From: Strongyloides papillosus
Taxonomy: Eukaryota; Nematoda; Chromadorea; Rhabditida; Strongyloididae
Length of the DNA stretch: 64,000 nucleotides
Assembly (NCBI GenBank): GCA_005656395.1
Contig: SRSI01000077.1
Location: 1,798,001-1,862,000, forward strand
Reading direction: 5' to 3'
Positions 12,699 through 23,413 of this stretch are shown here, one piece after another. Position numbers and translations under genes: made by a program. The notes beneath the pieces are model-generated. The model made no database searches. It saw only the letters and a list, made by a program, of their open reading frames with translations, and was not told where the DNA came from. Position 1 is the stretch's first letter. The number at the start of each line of letters is the position of its first letter.

Positions 12699-15600
12699 AT
12701 GAATATTAACAATAGGATTCCAGATAATACTCTAGAAACTACATTTGATCCACAAAATTTAGAAATTAAAACAAAGTCTATTGAACAGACACTTGTTCCT
12801 CTCGTTACACAGGTAGTTTTCATAAAGTTGCATAAAAAGTTTGGGGAAACTTTCTATGGCCACGTCATGGAAAGTAATAAACAAAAAATACTAGGTGATC
12901 TTGGTCATAAGAAATGCCAAATAAAAAAAATAAGGAATATATTCCATGATCATACCAATAGGAATACCTATTTACCAAATAATTGATTGTTTTTTATAGA
13001 TTACTGCCTTAGTTAATTTCAAAGAAAACATTATATCAAATGGAAAACCAAAATCCGAACGCGCTATAAGAGGAGCTTTAAAAGTAGGATCTGCTGTTGA
13101 AGCAGCAATAGAGCGTTTTGTTGCAGTTGGAGAAACAATAGCTGATGAAAATCCTGACATCCAGCCTGAAATGTACGATGCTTGCAGAGAAGCTAGATAT
13201 GCTGGATCATCAATTGCCAACTTAAATGGAAGCATTTTCCTTGAAGAATCTTCATCCGGAAGTTCTGGAGCTGTTGATAAAGCTGTACTTGTTAAAGCTG
13301 CAAGGCAATTATTATCATCTGTTACGAGAGTTCTTCTGTTAGCAGATAGAGTTTTAGTCAAACACATTCTCAGAGCTGAAGACAAAGTAGCTTTTTCGCT
13401 AACCAAACTTGAAAATTGTTCAAATTTTACTGAATTTGTCAAGATATTTACTGAATTTGGTGGTGAGATGGTTGATTTAGCACATAGATCTGGTGATAGA
13501 CAAAATGATTTAAAGAGTGATAAAAGGAGAGCACAAATGTCTTGTGGTAGAACTAGTCTTGAAAGATTGACTATGTTATTGTTAACAGCATCGAAAACAT
13601 TACTGAGGCATCCAGATGATCAAGGAGCAAAACAATGTCGTGATGGAGTTTTTCACTATCTTCGACTTAATTTACAGTTAATTGGACTTTGTGTAACTGA
13701 TGGAGTTATGCCATATGATATTTCTAGATACTACACCCCACTATCATTTCCTTCAGATGAACCTTTAGATATTGGACTACAATTAACAGCAAGTGTAGCA
13801 ATAAAACAATTGAATGAAATGTTAGAGATGGTAAGATTAACTGGATCTGCGAATGTGGGTATTAGGGAAAGATTAATAGGAGCTTTAGATCAGTTATGTG
13901 AAATGACACAAGATTTTACTGATTCTCCTATAACACCACATCATCAAAGAGAACAAATATTGGATTATTTGGAAGAATGTCGATTTGAAATGAGTAATTT
14001 AATAGCACCAGCTCCAATTGAAGATAAAGATGGATTATGTAATGATAATACTGAAGTTAGTGTTGAAAGATTAAATAGGAGGTTGGGAGATTTGAAGAAA
14101 CAACTTCAAGCAGTAGCATTAGAGCAGGTAGCCGCAATATTCAGAGAAAATGAAGATCATAATATTTTAACTTCAATCAAAGCATGCTCTGTTTCGGGTG
14201 ATATTGATGGTGTAGAAAAATTTCTACAAAAATTTAAAAATCATGCTGAACATGTTCAAGATATTTGTAGATTATTGCATCATGTATCCCTAACAGATTC
14301 TCTTCACGTTTATTCAGGCCAAACGGAAAGAACCCTAAGAGCATTATCTCCATTAGTAAGTAGTAAAATTTTTAATTAATAGACAAATTTCTAGACATTA
14401 TTTGCTGGAAGAACACTATGTATTCATCCATCTTCACGAATAGCTCGTGAAAACCTCGAAGTATTCTGTGATACATGGGCACAAAACATAAGTGATCTTT
14501 CAAGATTAGCTAGAGAATTTGATACTGTAGCTTCTGGTAGAGTTGCAGCTGAAAAACAAGCATATATGTCATTACCACGTCCAGGAGTAGGTTATTTTGA
14601 AACTTCTTGTAATTATTATCCATCAACTAGCATGTCTTCTAATTTAAATATGTGTAATAACTTTCCTTTTGAATCATATATCTCTAATACATCATCGTCT
14701 TCTTTCTATAGTGAACAATCTCCTGAAATTTCCGTTTCTGTGACTGGTGATAGTGCTTTTATTTCTATGCCACATTCATGTTTATCATCAACGGCAACTG
14801 AATGTAGTAGTGATTTGTCTAAAAGCTATAGTAATAGTATTCAAAATTCTACACATCATTTACCTGATGTTTTATTAAAGGAAAAACCTAATACTTGTGT
14901 TAGTGATAATTGTAAACATATTGAATTTTCTTTGTTAAAAGAGCATGATTGTAGCAAAAGCGCTTTTACTATTTTTAAAAAACACCAACAAGACTCTATA
15001 TCCCCACTTCTTTTATCACCTATAATGGGAGAAGTATCTAGTAAAGTATCATTTTCTGATGAAAATAAAGAAGAGAATGATGATAAAAAATTAAATGAAC
15101 AATCATTTCCAATTAAAGTTGAATTGAGGAAGGAAAGTGGAAGATCAATGAAAGAGAAAAATGAAGATTTTAAAGATTGCATGTCAATAATTCTTGAAAA
15201 TCTGTATATTGAAAGTCAAAAATTGAAACATCTTGAAAAAACACTCCTAAAGAAAAATGATGAATAACTTTTTTTTTAAATTATGTCATATGTATTGAAA
15301 AAGAAGGAAAAATATCAAAATTATTTTTTGCATGTATTGAAAATGATGTAAAATATGCCTTTGTAAATATAAATCCCACTTTTGATATTTTATATTTCAT
15401 TATTTGATATATTTTGTAATTGAATTGTGAATGTGATTGTTTGATATTTTTTTTATAAATGTTTGGTTAAAATATAACAAACTTTCAGTATTATTTCTTA
15501 TAACAAAATTTTTCTCTATAATTTAATAATGAAATAACAATTTAAATTAAAAATTATTCCAGAAACATGGTACCACAACAAAACCGTCAAAACCAATAAC

Positions 15601-16288
15601 ACTTGACGTAGAAGACCAACAAAAGATAGCTAAAGTTGGATTAGAAATGAAACTTTTAACTTCAGAAGTTGATGCTGAGGCCGAAAAATGGGATGAGTAT
15701 GCTGAAAATGATATTGTTAAAAGAGCAAAAGCAATGTCCTCAATGGCTTATAACATGTATCTATTTACTAGAGGAGATGGACCACTCAAAACAACTCATG
15801 ATTTGTTTACACAGGCCGAATTCTTTGCTGAGCAAGCTAATAAAATGTATAAAACCGTTAAAGAGTTTCATTTTGAAGTTCCTGGATCCCCAGAAAAATC
15901 TGATTTAGTGTCTGTCCTTGAAAGAATTCCTCTTCATTGTCAACAACTTCAAGTTCTCGTTAAATCACCAACAGTAGGCAAAAGTGCCACATTTGGAAAA
16001 GTAGATTCTGTTATACAAGAGACTAAAAACTTAATGAACGAGATAGCTAAACTAGTAACATCATGTTTCGTTTGCGCAACAAAATTTGAAATAGAATTCC
16101 GTGGTACTGGATCTACAAGATCAACAGCTAATGAATGTGACTCTTCACACCATAGAATGAGTAGGGAAAGTACACTTTGGAGAAGGACACCTAGCACAAG
16201 AAGAACAGCCCCGCCACCAAATATTCACCATCACAGTAGTCATGACCTCCAAAGTACAGCTATTTCAGACAAATATCAAAAAAATTAA
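12699..16288 (+). CDS. ctn-1: alpha-catulin (CTNNAL1 type, vinculin/alpha-catenin superfamily)
   Basis: Four exons, 12699-12812, 13000-14355, 14395-14586 and 15563-16288, are all in frame and encode about 795 residues. The N-terminus LEIKTKSIEQTLVPLVTQ, the stretch KAARQLLSSVTRVLLLADR, the GDRQNDLK motif and the LHPSS/ENLEVFCDTW segment match alpha-catulin more closely than alpha-catenin. The M3 helical bundle of alpha-catenin is absent, as in catulin. The last exon (EVDAEAEKW..FTRGDGPLKTT..) is the vinculin-type C-terminal domain that binds actin in the relatives. In C. elegans, CTN-1 works with the dystrophin complex to place BK channels and acetylcholine receptors. Introns are 187, 39 and 976 nt. 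The long third intron stays open in frame with exon 3 for 226 codons (see separate entry), so a second isoform without the C-terminal domain is possible. Confidence 0.9.
14587..15267 (+). CDS. alternative C-terminus of alpha-catulin encoded in intron 3 (candidate)
   Basis: If the donor at 14587 (GGA|GTAGGT) is not used, the reading frame of exon 3 continues for 226 codons before a stop at 15265-15267. That is improbable by chance in DNA this AT-rich. The predicted segment is Ser/Asn/Cys-rich at first, then acidic and charged, and ends in a short Leu/Lys-rich, coiled-coil-like stretch (LENLYIESQKLKHLEKTLL). It resembles no family I recognise. Retention, or a poly(A) site after about 15290, would give a catulin lacking the vinculin-homology C-terminal domain. 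The alternative is a frozen recent intron gain with no function. Seen: the open frame and splice signals. Inferred: the isoform. Confidence 0.5.
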   Translation, partial: VGYFETSCNYYPSTSMSSNLNMCNNFPFESYISNTSSSSFYSEQSPEISVSVTGDSAFISMPHSCLSSTATECSSDLSKSYSNSIQNSTHHLPDVLLKEKPNTCVSDNCKHIEFSLLKEHDCSKSAFTIFKKHQQDSISPLLLSPIMGEVSSKVSFSDENKEENDDKKLNEQSFPIKVELRKESGRSMKEKNEDFKDCMSIILENLYIESQKLKHLEKTLLKKNDE

Positions 16289-16624
16289 CTAAAAATACTT
16301 TAAAGATATTTATCACATTTTATTTAAACCACCCTATAAAAAATTTGTTCAATATTCTTTCATTTTATTTCAATAAGCAAATATTTTTTATACTATCATA
16401 TTTTTATTGTCTTTGATTTATACCAGTTGGTATAATGTTAAGCCATTTCTTTATAAGATGGTTTTTTTATTAATTATTGTTGTTATCAAAATATCATCTA
16501 ATCATTGATCTTTTATACTTTCAATTTTCGTCTTATCATTTATTATGAATCTTTTCTGCCCTAATTATTTTAAAAATATATACATTTGATTAAACTATCC
16601 TATTTAAACATTTTTAGAAAAATA

Positions 16625-17875
16625 ATGGGTGAAGACATTGCTGTCACTAATTTTAGAAATTATATTAGAATTAATACTGAACAACCAAATCCGAAATATT
16701 GTATGTTTTCTTTAGATTTTTCATTAATTGTCATATAATTAAAATTACTATTTTAAGATGAAGCTAGAGATTTCCTTTTCAAATTAGGCAAAGAATTAGG
16801 TTGTCAAACTTGGGAACATGAGTGTGTAAAAAACAAGCCAATAATTGGATTAACACTTCCTGGAGCTGACATCAATTTGCCGGCTATTTTATTGTATTCT
16901 CATACAGATGTCGTTCCAACATCTAAATCAAATTGGAAATATGATCCATATGACGCCATCAAGGAAGAAAATGGAAATATTTATGGTCGTGGAACTCAAG
17001 ATATGAAATGTGTTGGTATTCAATATATTGAAGCATTGAGAAGACTTCATCAAAAAGGAATAAAACGTTTCCAAAGGACAATACATTTAATATTTGGACC
17101 TGATGAAGAGATTGGCGGTAAAGATGGAATGGAAAAATTTGTCAAAACAGAAGAATTCAAGAAACTCAATATTGGTTTTGCTTTGGATGAAGGCCTTGCT
17201 ACGGAGGATGAGACTTTTAAAGTTTATTACGGAGAAAGATGTCCATGGTGGCTTAAATTTATTTGTCATGGTTCTCCAGGTCATGGATCAAGGTTCATTG
17301 AAGATACAGCAGGAGAAAAATTCCAATTTATTTTAAATAAAGCATTAGAATTTAGAAAATCTGAAAAAGAAAAGTTGGAAAGTAATCCAACATATAATCT
17401 TGGAGATGTATCAACATTAAATGTAACAATTATTAATGGTGGTGTTCAACCTAATTGTCTTCCAACTGAATTTGAAATGACTATAGATATGCGGATCAAT
17501 CCTAATTATGACTTTGATGAGATTGAAAGAATGATAAACGGATGGGCAAATGAAGCTGGAAAAAATGTTGAAATACAATACTTACAAAAATTTTATCCAC
17601 CTTGTAAAGCTGTTTTTGACAGAAACAATAAATTTATCAATACATTTGCCACAACCCTAGAAAAAATGGGATGTAAATATGTTACTGAAATATTTACTGG
17701 TGCTACAGATTCAAGATTTATCAGAGGAACTGGTATACAATCTATTGGTTTTAGTCCAATGAATAAAACTCCAACACTTCTTCATGAGCACAATGAATAT
17801 TTGAATGAGAAAATTTTTTTGAAAGGTGTTGAGATATATGAAAGTTTAATAAATAATTTGGCAAACATTGAATAA
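16625..17875 (+). CDS. acy-1: aminoacylase-1 (N-acyl-L-amino-acid amidohydrolase, M20 family)
   Basis: Two exons, 16625-16700 and 16758-17875, join across a 57-nt intron to give 397 residues, close to vertebrate ACY1 (408). Metal and catalytic residues of the M20 dinuclear zinc site are present: H74 and D76 in SHTDVVP, D107 in TQDMKC, E142/E143 in PDEEIGG, the aspartate in ALDEG, and the C-terminal histidine in LLHEHNE. The dimerisation (lid) domain carries the GSPGHGSRF loop. The enzyme removes acetyl and other acyl groups from amino acids in the cytosol, recycling them from N-acetylated peptides. It lies 337 nt downstream of ctn-1 on the same strand; there is no clear sign of an operon. The symbol is a generic ACY1 name. 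Confidence 0.93.
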
Positions 17876-18265
17876 TTGATAATTTCCATTATTATTTTTA
17901 AAAATTAGCTAAAATGTTTCTTATTCCACATTTTTAAATTTTTAAAGATGTTAAATCAAATAAATTGCCCATGGTTGTTATTTACACAATTACTATCATA
18001 AAATAAATTGTTTACAAAGAACAAGACTTTTTTAGTAATTTTTCTTAACGAACATGAAAATTGATGAAAAGTGTTCACGTAAAACATTGCCTATTTTTTC
18101 GTATGTTATCCTGTATTTTAACTCACAATGAAACGTCCTTACTAGGAAAAAATTAATTTATAAAGGGTAAAAAAATACAAACAAAAATTTATAACAAATC
18201 AAGTAACAACAAATGAAACAAAATTAAAAAGAAACAATCATACAAATTATTATTACATAAAAAAA
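17876..18265. other. intergenic between convergent genes
   Basis: 3' flanks of aminoacylase-1 (plus) and NOP58 (minus), with AT-rich runs and AATAAA-like signals near 17960 and 18002. Nothing else seen. Confidence 0.6.
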
Positions 18266-19698
18266 TTATTCCTCATCCTCTCCTTCTTCTATCTTTGCCT
18301 TCTTAGCATTACTAGTACCATTTTCGATATTTTTACGTTTTTTATTCTTACTAATTGTATCATCATTAGCGTCATCATAGGAGTAAACCTCAGACTTAAA
18401 CTTCAAGTTCTTTAATTTCTTGTTAACACCACCCACGGCAGCAGATGCAATACGACCTTGGTCATCATGTAAAACTTTTTCCAGGTAAACGCGTGCTTCA
18501 ACACCTGTTTTATTTCCAAGACTTTCATCACATAAAGCATCAACTCTGGTGGAAAGTGAAACTTTAGCTGCTAATTTACGAGCCATTTTTCCTTTCATCT
18601 TTTGTCCGGCCTGACCAATTAATTGTGCATGGTATATAAGACCATATTTTGGAGTATCTTTTTTTGTTTTCAGTGCACGGAAAAGTGCTTTTTCGGCACC
18701 CAGGATTTGTACAGTGGAAGCTGGATATTTAGCCAAGTTAACAAGTGATCCAGCATGAGAAATCAGGCGGGCTCCAACTAACTCACCAACAAGTGCTGTA
18801 AGATTAGGTGCAAGGGCATTCATTCTACTTTTAAGATACTCGGCTAAATCAGCACGATATTGAGTAAGTCCAAGGACCTCGTCACAAAGGGAAGAAATAT
18901 GAATCATATCTTCTTCTGATATGGCAGTTCCCATGGACAATTCAGCTTCTTCTTTGACTTTTTGTTCTAATTCTTCAGGAAGAATGGTGCTTAAGTCAGT
19001 ATTAACTGCATTTTCTTTCATGCCAATAGCTTTAACAGTCTTAGCGTAGGCTTGGTGATCTCCAAGAATTTTTCCAAGTTCTGGAAAATGCCATCCGTAC
19101 CATTCTCTTAATCTCATAGTATAATTATTTAACTCTTTATCTAAATCATCAAGAAGTGAGACAGCTTGAACGATCATAGTATCAATTTTCTCTGGATTAA
19201 ATTTAACCTTAAATCTTGAAACACCATGAGCGATAGCCAATTGCATAGCGTGTAATTCATCTTTATGTTCACTAAGTAATTCATCCATATTTAATCTAAG
19301 ACATCTGAAGAGCTCAGAAATAGCTCCAGAAAATTCACAATCAATGCTGAGATTTTCCTTGACAATAGATCCTAATTTTGTGTCCCCGACAGCAAGTTGA
19401 GATAATCCCTCTGTTTTTTTCAAGGCTTTCTTCAATGACTTAGCCATCTTACCATCTTGAATGGCACTTAAAGATGCAACAGCATCTTCAACATTTTTGA
19501 ATTTATGGAATTTTACCAATTCCAAACTTTAAAATAGAACAAATAGATACAAATAACGATAAAAAACTAAACCTACTTTTGTTGACATTTTTCTGCCGTT
19601 CCAAATTCTTCAAAAATTTTATCTGCCTTTTTCAGTTTCCCATCATCTAAAACTTTGAATACAGCATAACCAGCTGGATTTTCAAACAAGACAAACAT
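18266..19698 (-). CDS. nol-58: NOP58, box C/D snoRNP core protein
   Basis: Two minus-strand exons, 19698-19577 and 19526-18266, join across a 50-nt intron to give 460 residues. The first exon encodes the start of the NOP5 N-terminal domain (MFVLFENPAGYAVFKVL). The coiled-coil/NOSIC region has the DTMIVQAVSLLDDLDKELNNY and REWYGWHFPEL motifs, and the Nop domain has GARLISHAGSLVNLAKYPAS and ILGAEKALFRALK, the residues that grip the 15.5K-kink-turn RNA in snoRNPs. The C-terminus is a short Lys/Glu-rich tail with an acidic end, shorter than the human one. NOP58 pairs with NOP56 and fibrillarin to guide 2'-O-methylation and pre-rRNA cleavage in the nucleolus. The symbol follows nematode usage from memory. 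Confidence 0.95.
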
Positions 19699-20219
19699 CT
19701 AAAATATAAAACAATATATTTATTTGAAAAAAATAATTTAATAGGATCAAAAACGGCAACATGAAAAAAGAAACGGAGATATTTAAAACAAAACAAATTT
19801 CAAATTCTCATAAACTTTCTTTATAAGAGACAATCAATAACTCTTAACACATCATTTGGAATAAAGATACTTATGTTTGTTTATACTGTATATCCTTCCG
19901 CCTGGCGGACCGGGCGTCACACGATCTGCTTTATAATTTACTACTATTTATCGACAAATTTTTAGTCAATTATTTTTACACTATTTTATCAATACACTTT
20001 ACTAATTAATTGTTTGCTGATAAGAATTTAAAATATACAAATACAAATATATATATAATATACATATATTTATTAATGTAAGTAAACATATTTTAAATCG
20101 TTGGTGTGTAATATTTTTTGTAAAATTTATGTATTTGTCCTTTGATCCATTTATTTTTTTTACTTTAAATATAAAACAAATATTTTAATTACTTATTTTT
20201 CAGTTTTAGTAAATGAATA
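19699..20219. other. divergent promoter region between NOP58 and xrn-2 copy B
   Basis: 521 bases between the two start codons. Mostly AT-rich, with a sharp GC-rich hairpin island at 19894-19928 (separate entry). The xrn-2 side ends in a polypyrimidine tract and TTTTTCAG/TTTTAG acceptors 10-20 bases before the ATG, fitting trans-splicing or a 5' UTR intron. Confidence 0.6.
19894..19928. promoter_or_regulatory. GC-rich hairpin island upstream of NOP58
   Basis: A roughly 35-base GC-rich patch in very AT-rich DNA. It contains the perfect inverted repeat CCGCC-T-GGCGG (19898-19908) followed directly by GACCGGGCGTC. It sits about 200 bases before the NOP58 start and 300 before xrn-2 copy B. It could be a shared promoter element for RNA-processing genes or part of a small RNA gene. 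No tRNA or rRNA match is apparent. Confidence 0.35.
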
Positions 20220-23021
20220 ATGGGTGTACCTGCATTTTTCAGATGGTTATCTAGGAAATATCCTTTAATTGTTAGTGATGTCGTAGAGGAAGAATCTTTG
20301 GGCGCAGATGGGGTTCGGAAACCTGTAGATTGCACTCAACCGAATCCAAACTTCCAAGAATTTGATAATTTATACTTAGATATGAATGGTATTATTCACC
20401 CATGTTCTCATCCCGAGGATCGACCTGCCCCAGAAACTGAGGATGATATTTTTGTTCTCATTTTTGAGTACATTGATAGACTTATGGCTATTATAAGACC
20501 AAGGAAGTTACTTTATATGGCAATCGATGGTGTTGCTCCAAGAGCTAAGATGAACCAACAAAGATCTCGTCGTTTTAGAGCTGCTAAAGAAAGTGCTGAT
20601 AAGAAAAAGGAGATTCAAGCTGTTAAGGACAAATTAATGGCAAAAGATATTCCAATTATTCAACGTAAAAAGGAGGCAAATTGGTTTGATGGAAATTGTA
20701 TTACACCTGGGACTCCGTTTATGGATAGATTAACAAAAGCACTAAGATATTATATTGCATATAAAATTAAAAGTGATCCTTCTTGGGCTAATATTCATGT
20801 TATTCTTAGTGATGCTTCTGTTCCTGGAGAGGGGGAACATAAAATAATGGATTTTATTCGAAAACAAAGAGCTTCATCAGGACATGATCCAAACACTGCT
20901 CATTGTCTTTGTGGAGCTGATGCTGATCTCATTATGCTAGGTCTCGCAACTCATGAAGCTAATTTTACTATAATCAGAGAAGAGTTTGTTCCACGACAAA
21001 TGTCACCTTGTGAATTATGTAATTATATGGGACACACACTTCAAGAATGTGATGGTGGAATCATGGAATCTTCGTTAACTAGAATAGAACAACCAAAAAG
21101 AAAAACAAACTTCATTTTCATCCGTCTTCCAATACTTAGAGAATATCTTGAGAAAGAACTCATGATGTATGATATTAACTTTAAATTTGATCTTGAACGA
21201 GCAATTGATGACTGGGTATTCTTATGTTTTCTTGTAGGTAATGATTTTTTACCACATTTGCCTTCACTGGAAATACGTGAAAACGCTATATGTAGATTAG
21301 TAAGACTTTACAAACAAATGGCCTCAGAATGCGGTGGTTATCTAACAGACAATGGTGAGGTAAACATGCAAAGAATATCAATGATATTAGCAGAGCTAGG
21401 TGATTCCGAAGACGAAATATTTAAAAGAAGGCAAGAAAATGAACAAAAGTTTAAAGAAAGAAATAAAGCTATGAAACGGAGACATGTAAACTCCAATAAG
21501 GCATCTTCATTTGTTGCGCCAAATGTTGATGGTGGTTTAATTACACCGGTACCTATCGAAAATGCTCACTTGAATAATTTCGGGGGTGAGACAAAAATAA
21601 AAGCTTATATAGCTCGTGTCCAACAAGAAGATTGTATTACCGCAGAAAGAAGATTGTTAAGTATTCTAAAACCTGAAAAAAGCCTTGATTTATTATCATT
21701 GAATTTACAAGGTTTTCGGATTGTTGGTCAAAATGGTAAAGTACTTGATGAAGGGTCGGACTCCGAACCAGAAGACAATGTTAAATTTTATGAACCTGGA
21801 TGGAAGGATCGATATTATGAAGAAAAATTTGGTGTATCATTTAGTGATGTATCTCTTGAGTTTCGTCGTAATGTAGCTGAAGCATATATGGAAGGTATGT
21901 GTTGGGTCTTAAAATATTACTACAGTGGTTGTCCTTCATGGGATTGGTTTTATCCATATCATTATGCTCCATTTGCTTCCGATTTTGACAGAATTGAATA
22001 TTATAAACCCAATTTTCCTAAAAATACCAAACCTTTTAATCCGTTAGAACAGCTCATGGGTGTTTTTCCTGCTGCAAGTAGTCAACATGTGCCGGAATGT
22101 TGGAGAAAATTGATGACTGATGTCAATAGTGAAATCTATGACTTTTATCCTACGGATTTCGCCATTGATTTAAATGGTAAAAAGCAAGCTTGGATGGGTG
22201 TAGCACTACTTCCATTTGTCGATCAAGATCGTCTTCTTGATTGTCTTAGGAGACATTCAGATGGTTTAACTGATGAAGAGAAAAGACGGAATGTAAGAGG
22301 TGAAAATCATGTATATGTCTCGAAACAGCATCCAGCTTATAAAAAGATAAGAGAAATCTATGAAAACATTCAAGATGTGACATGGATTTCTCTAAATCCA
22401 GCTTCGAACAATGGTGTTATTTTGTTAATCTCAAGGATGGAAGATTGTATAAATCCAGACGAGCCTTATTATTCACCAGTTAAAGCAATGGTATGTAAGG
22501 ACTTTACTAATTCATGTGCAATGGCACTTGTTAGAGATCCATTTTTTATGGATCAACATTATTATCCTGTTCATCGTCTTGCTGGAGTCATCGAACCAGA
22601 AAAAATTCTACCTGTTTGTAATAATGATAGACATGCGAATAAAAAGCACTACCAACAAAACAATTTTAGAAAAAATTATAACCAAACTAACAGTAGAAAA
22701 GATTATACTCAAACTGATTTTAGAAATAACCATAATCATAGTAATGGTAATAATGGTAAAAAAGACTTCCATGATTTTAGAAATACAAAAAATAACTACT
22801 ATAATGGAAATAAAAATAGAAATAATTACTCTAACAACAAGGTGGTTAATGGTAATTCTAAAGATAGAGGTAATGGAAATAACTATGCGTTTAAAGCAAG
22901 GTATAATGAACACCATCACCACGCGAACAATCAAACTCAAGGAGGGAGACGTCGCCCAACTAGAAATCATTTTCAAGAACGAAATGCCAAACCAAAATAT
23001 GACCAAGACGTTACCCCTTAA
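20220..23021 (+). CDS. xrn-2: 5'-3' exoribonuclease 2 (XRN2), copy B
   Basis: Single exon, 933 residues, the second XRN2 of the window. Catalytic acids (LDMNG, EGEHK, GADAD, GNDF) and the CCHC knuckle at 264-277 are the same as in copy A, so both look active. The alignment to copy A is gap-free for about 800 residues. Long stretches are identical at DNA level (for example 20676-21037 against 6457-6818), while the N-terminal 35 codons, the 21060-21100 patch, the 21479-21765 linker and everything after about 22610 have diverged. The C-terminal tail is longer and strongly Asn/Lys/His-rich low-complexity sequence, unlike the tail of copy A. Role as for copy A: nuclear RNA decay, rRNA processing and termination. 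The pattern implies a dispersed tandem duplication with later gene conversion. Confidence 0.95.
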   Translation: MGVPAFFRWLSRKYPLIVSDVVEEESLGADGVRKPVDCTQPNPNFQEFDNLYLDMNGIIHPCSHPEDRPAPETEDDIFVLIFEYIDRLMAIIRPRKLLYMAIDGVAPRAKMNQQRSRRFRAAKESADKKKEIQAVKDKLMAKDIPIIQRKKEANWFDGNCITPGTPFMDRLTKALRYYIAYKIKSDPSWANIHVILSDASVPGEGEHKIMDFIRKQRASSGHDPNTAHCLCGADADLIMLGLATHEANFTIIREEFVPRQMSPCELCNYMGHTLQECDGGIMESSLTRIEQPKRKTNFIFIRLPILREYLEKELMMYDINFKFDLERAIDDWVFLCFLVGNDFLPHLPSLEIRENAICRLVRLYKQMASECGGYLTDNGEVNMQRISMILAELGDSEDEIFKRRQENEQKFKERNKAMKRRHVNSNKASSFVAPNVDGGLITPVPIENAHLNNFGGETKIKAYIARVQQEDCITAERRLLSILKPEKSLDLLSLNLQGFRIVGQNGKVLDEGSDSEPEDNVKFYEPGWKDRYYEEKFGVSFSDVSLEFRRNVAEAYMEGMCWVLKYYYSGCPSWDWFYPYHYAPFASDFDRIEYYKPNFPKNTKPFNPLEQLMGVFPAASSQHVPECWRKLMTDVNSEIYDFYPTDFAIDLNGKKQAWMGVALLPFVDQDRLLDCLRRHSDGLTDEEKRRNVRGENHVYVSKQHPAYKKIREIYENIQDVTWISLNPASNNGVILLISRMEDCINPDEPYYSPVKAMVCKDFTNSCAMALVRDPFFMDQHYYPVHRLAGVIEPEKILPVCNNDRHANKKHYQQNNFRKNYNQTNSRKDYTQTDFRNNHNHSNGNNGKKDFHDFRNTKNNYYNGNKNRNNYSNNKVVNGNSKDRGNGNNYAFKARYNEHHHHANNQTQGGRRRPTRNHFQERNAKPKYDQDVTP

Positions 23022-23413
23022 TTCTGTATCTAAAATATTTTTTGTCTAGTGTAAAACTTTCCGTAATTAACAAGTATTAACAATATCACCTAATTTAATT
23101 GTTGATGTATAATTTGTAATAATTGTTGATATAGAAATAAATGTATACTTATCAGTGTCATTTTTTATACGAGAAAAAGTTATTTTAAAAGTTGAAATAT
23201 TAATATATAAAGTTCAGTCTGATAGTTATTGTGTGATTAATATCAAACGACATTTATTATAAAATACGTCAGTCTGCCAAAGAATTAGAAAATAAATAAA
23301 ATGTAGTTCTAAATTAAATAATAAGAAATTCCCAATACTTGAATAAAAATAAGAAGCCATGCTTTAAACTGTTCACTAAGGACAAAATTACCATTTAATT
23401 TAGCATTTCACGG
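23022..23413. other. intergenic between convergent genes
   Basis: 3' flanks of xrn-2 copy B and the F-box gene. AATAAA-type signals near 23137 and 23293. Nothing else seen. Confidence 0.6.

Noticed and set aside
12813..12986. Frame continuing from alpha-catulin exon 1 into intron 1 (57 codons)
   Set aside because: Clean donor and acceptor sites join exon 1 to the conserved ITALVNF segment; the short intronic frame can arise by chance. Unlike intron 3, the length is not remarkable.
12699..16288. Alpha-catenin (HMP-1) identity
   Set aside because: GDRQNDLK, LLSSVTRVLLLADR and the absent M3 bundle fit alpha-catulin better.
15647..17875. Operon of ctn-1 and aminoacylase-1
   Set aside because: Same strand but 337 bases apart, with no SL2-type signal that can be recognised by eye.
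19894..19928. tRNA or rRNA fragment
   Set aside because: No cloverleaf and no A/B box; too short, and no match to rRNA segments I know.
22516..23049. Long plus-strand frame (177 codons) and a 132-codon minus frame over the end of xrn-2 copy B
   Set aside because: Both are by-products of the low-complexity Asn/Lys codons in the XRN2 tail; Ile/Thr/Met- or Ile/Val/Ser-only text without family resemblance.
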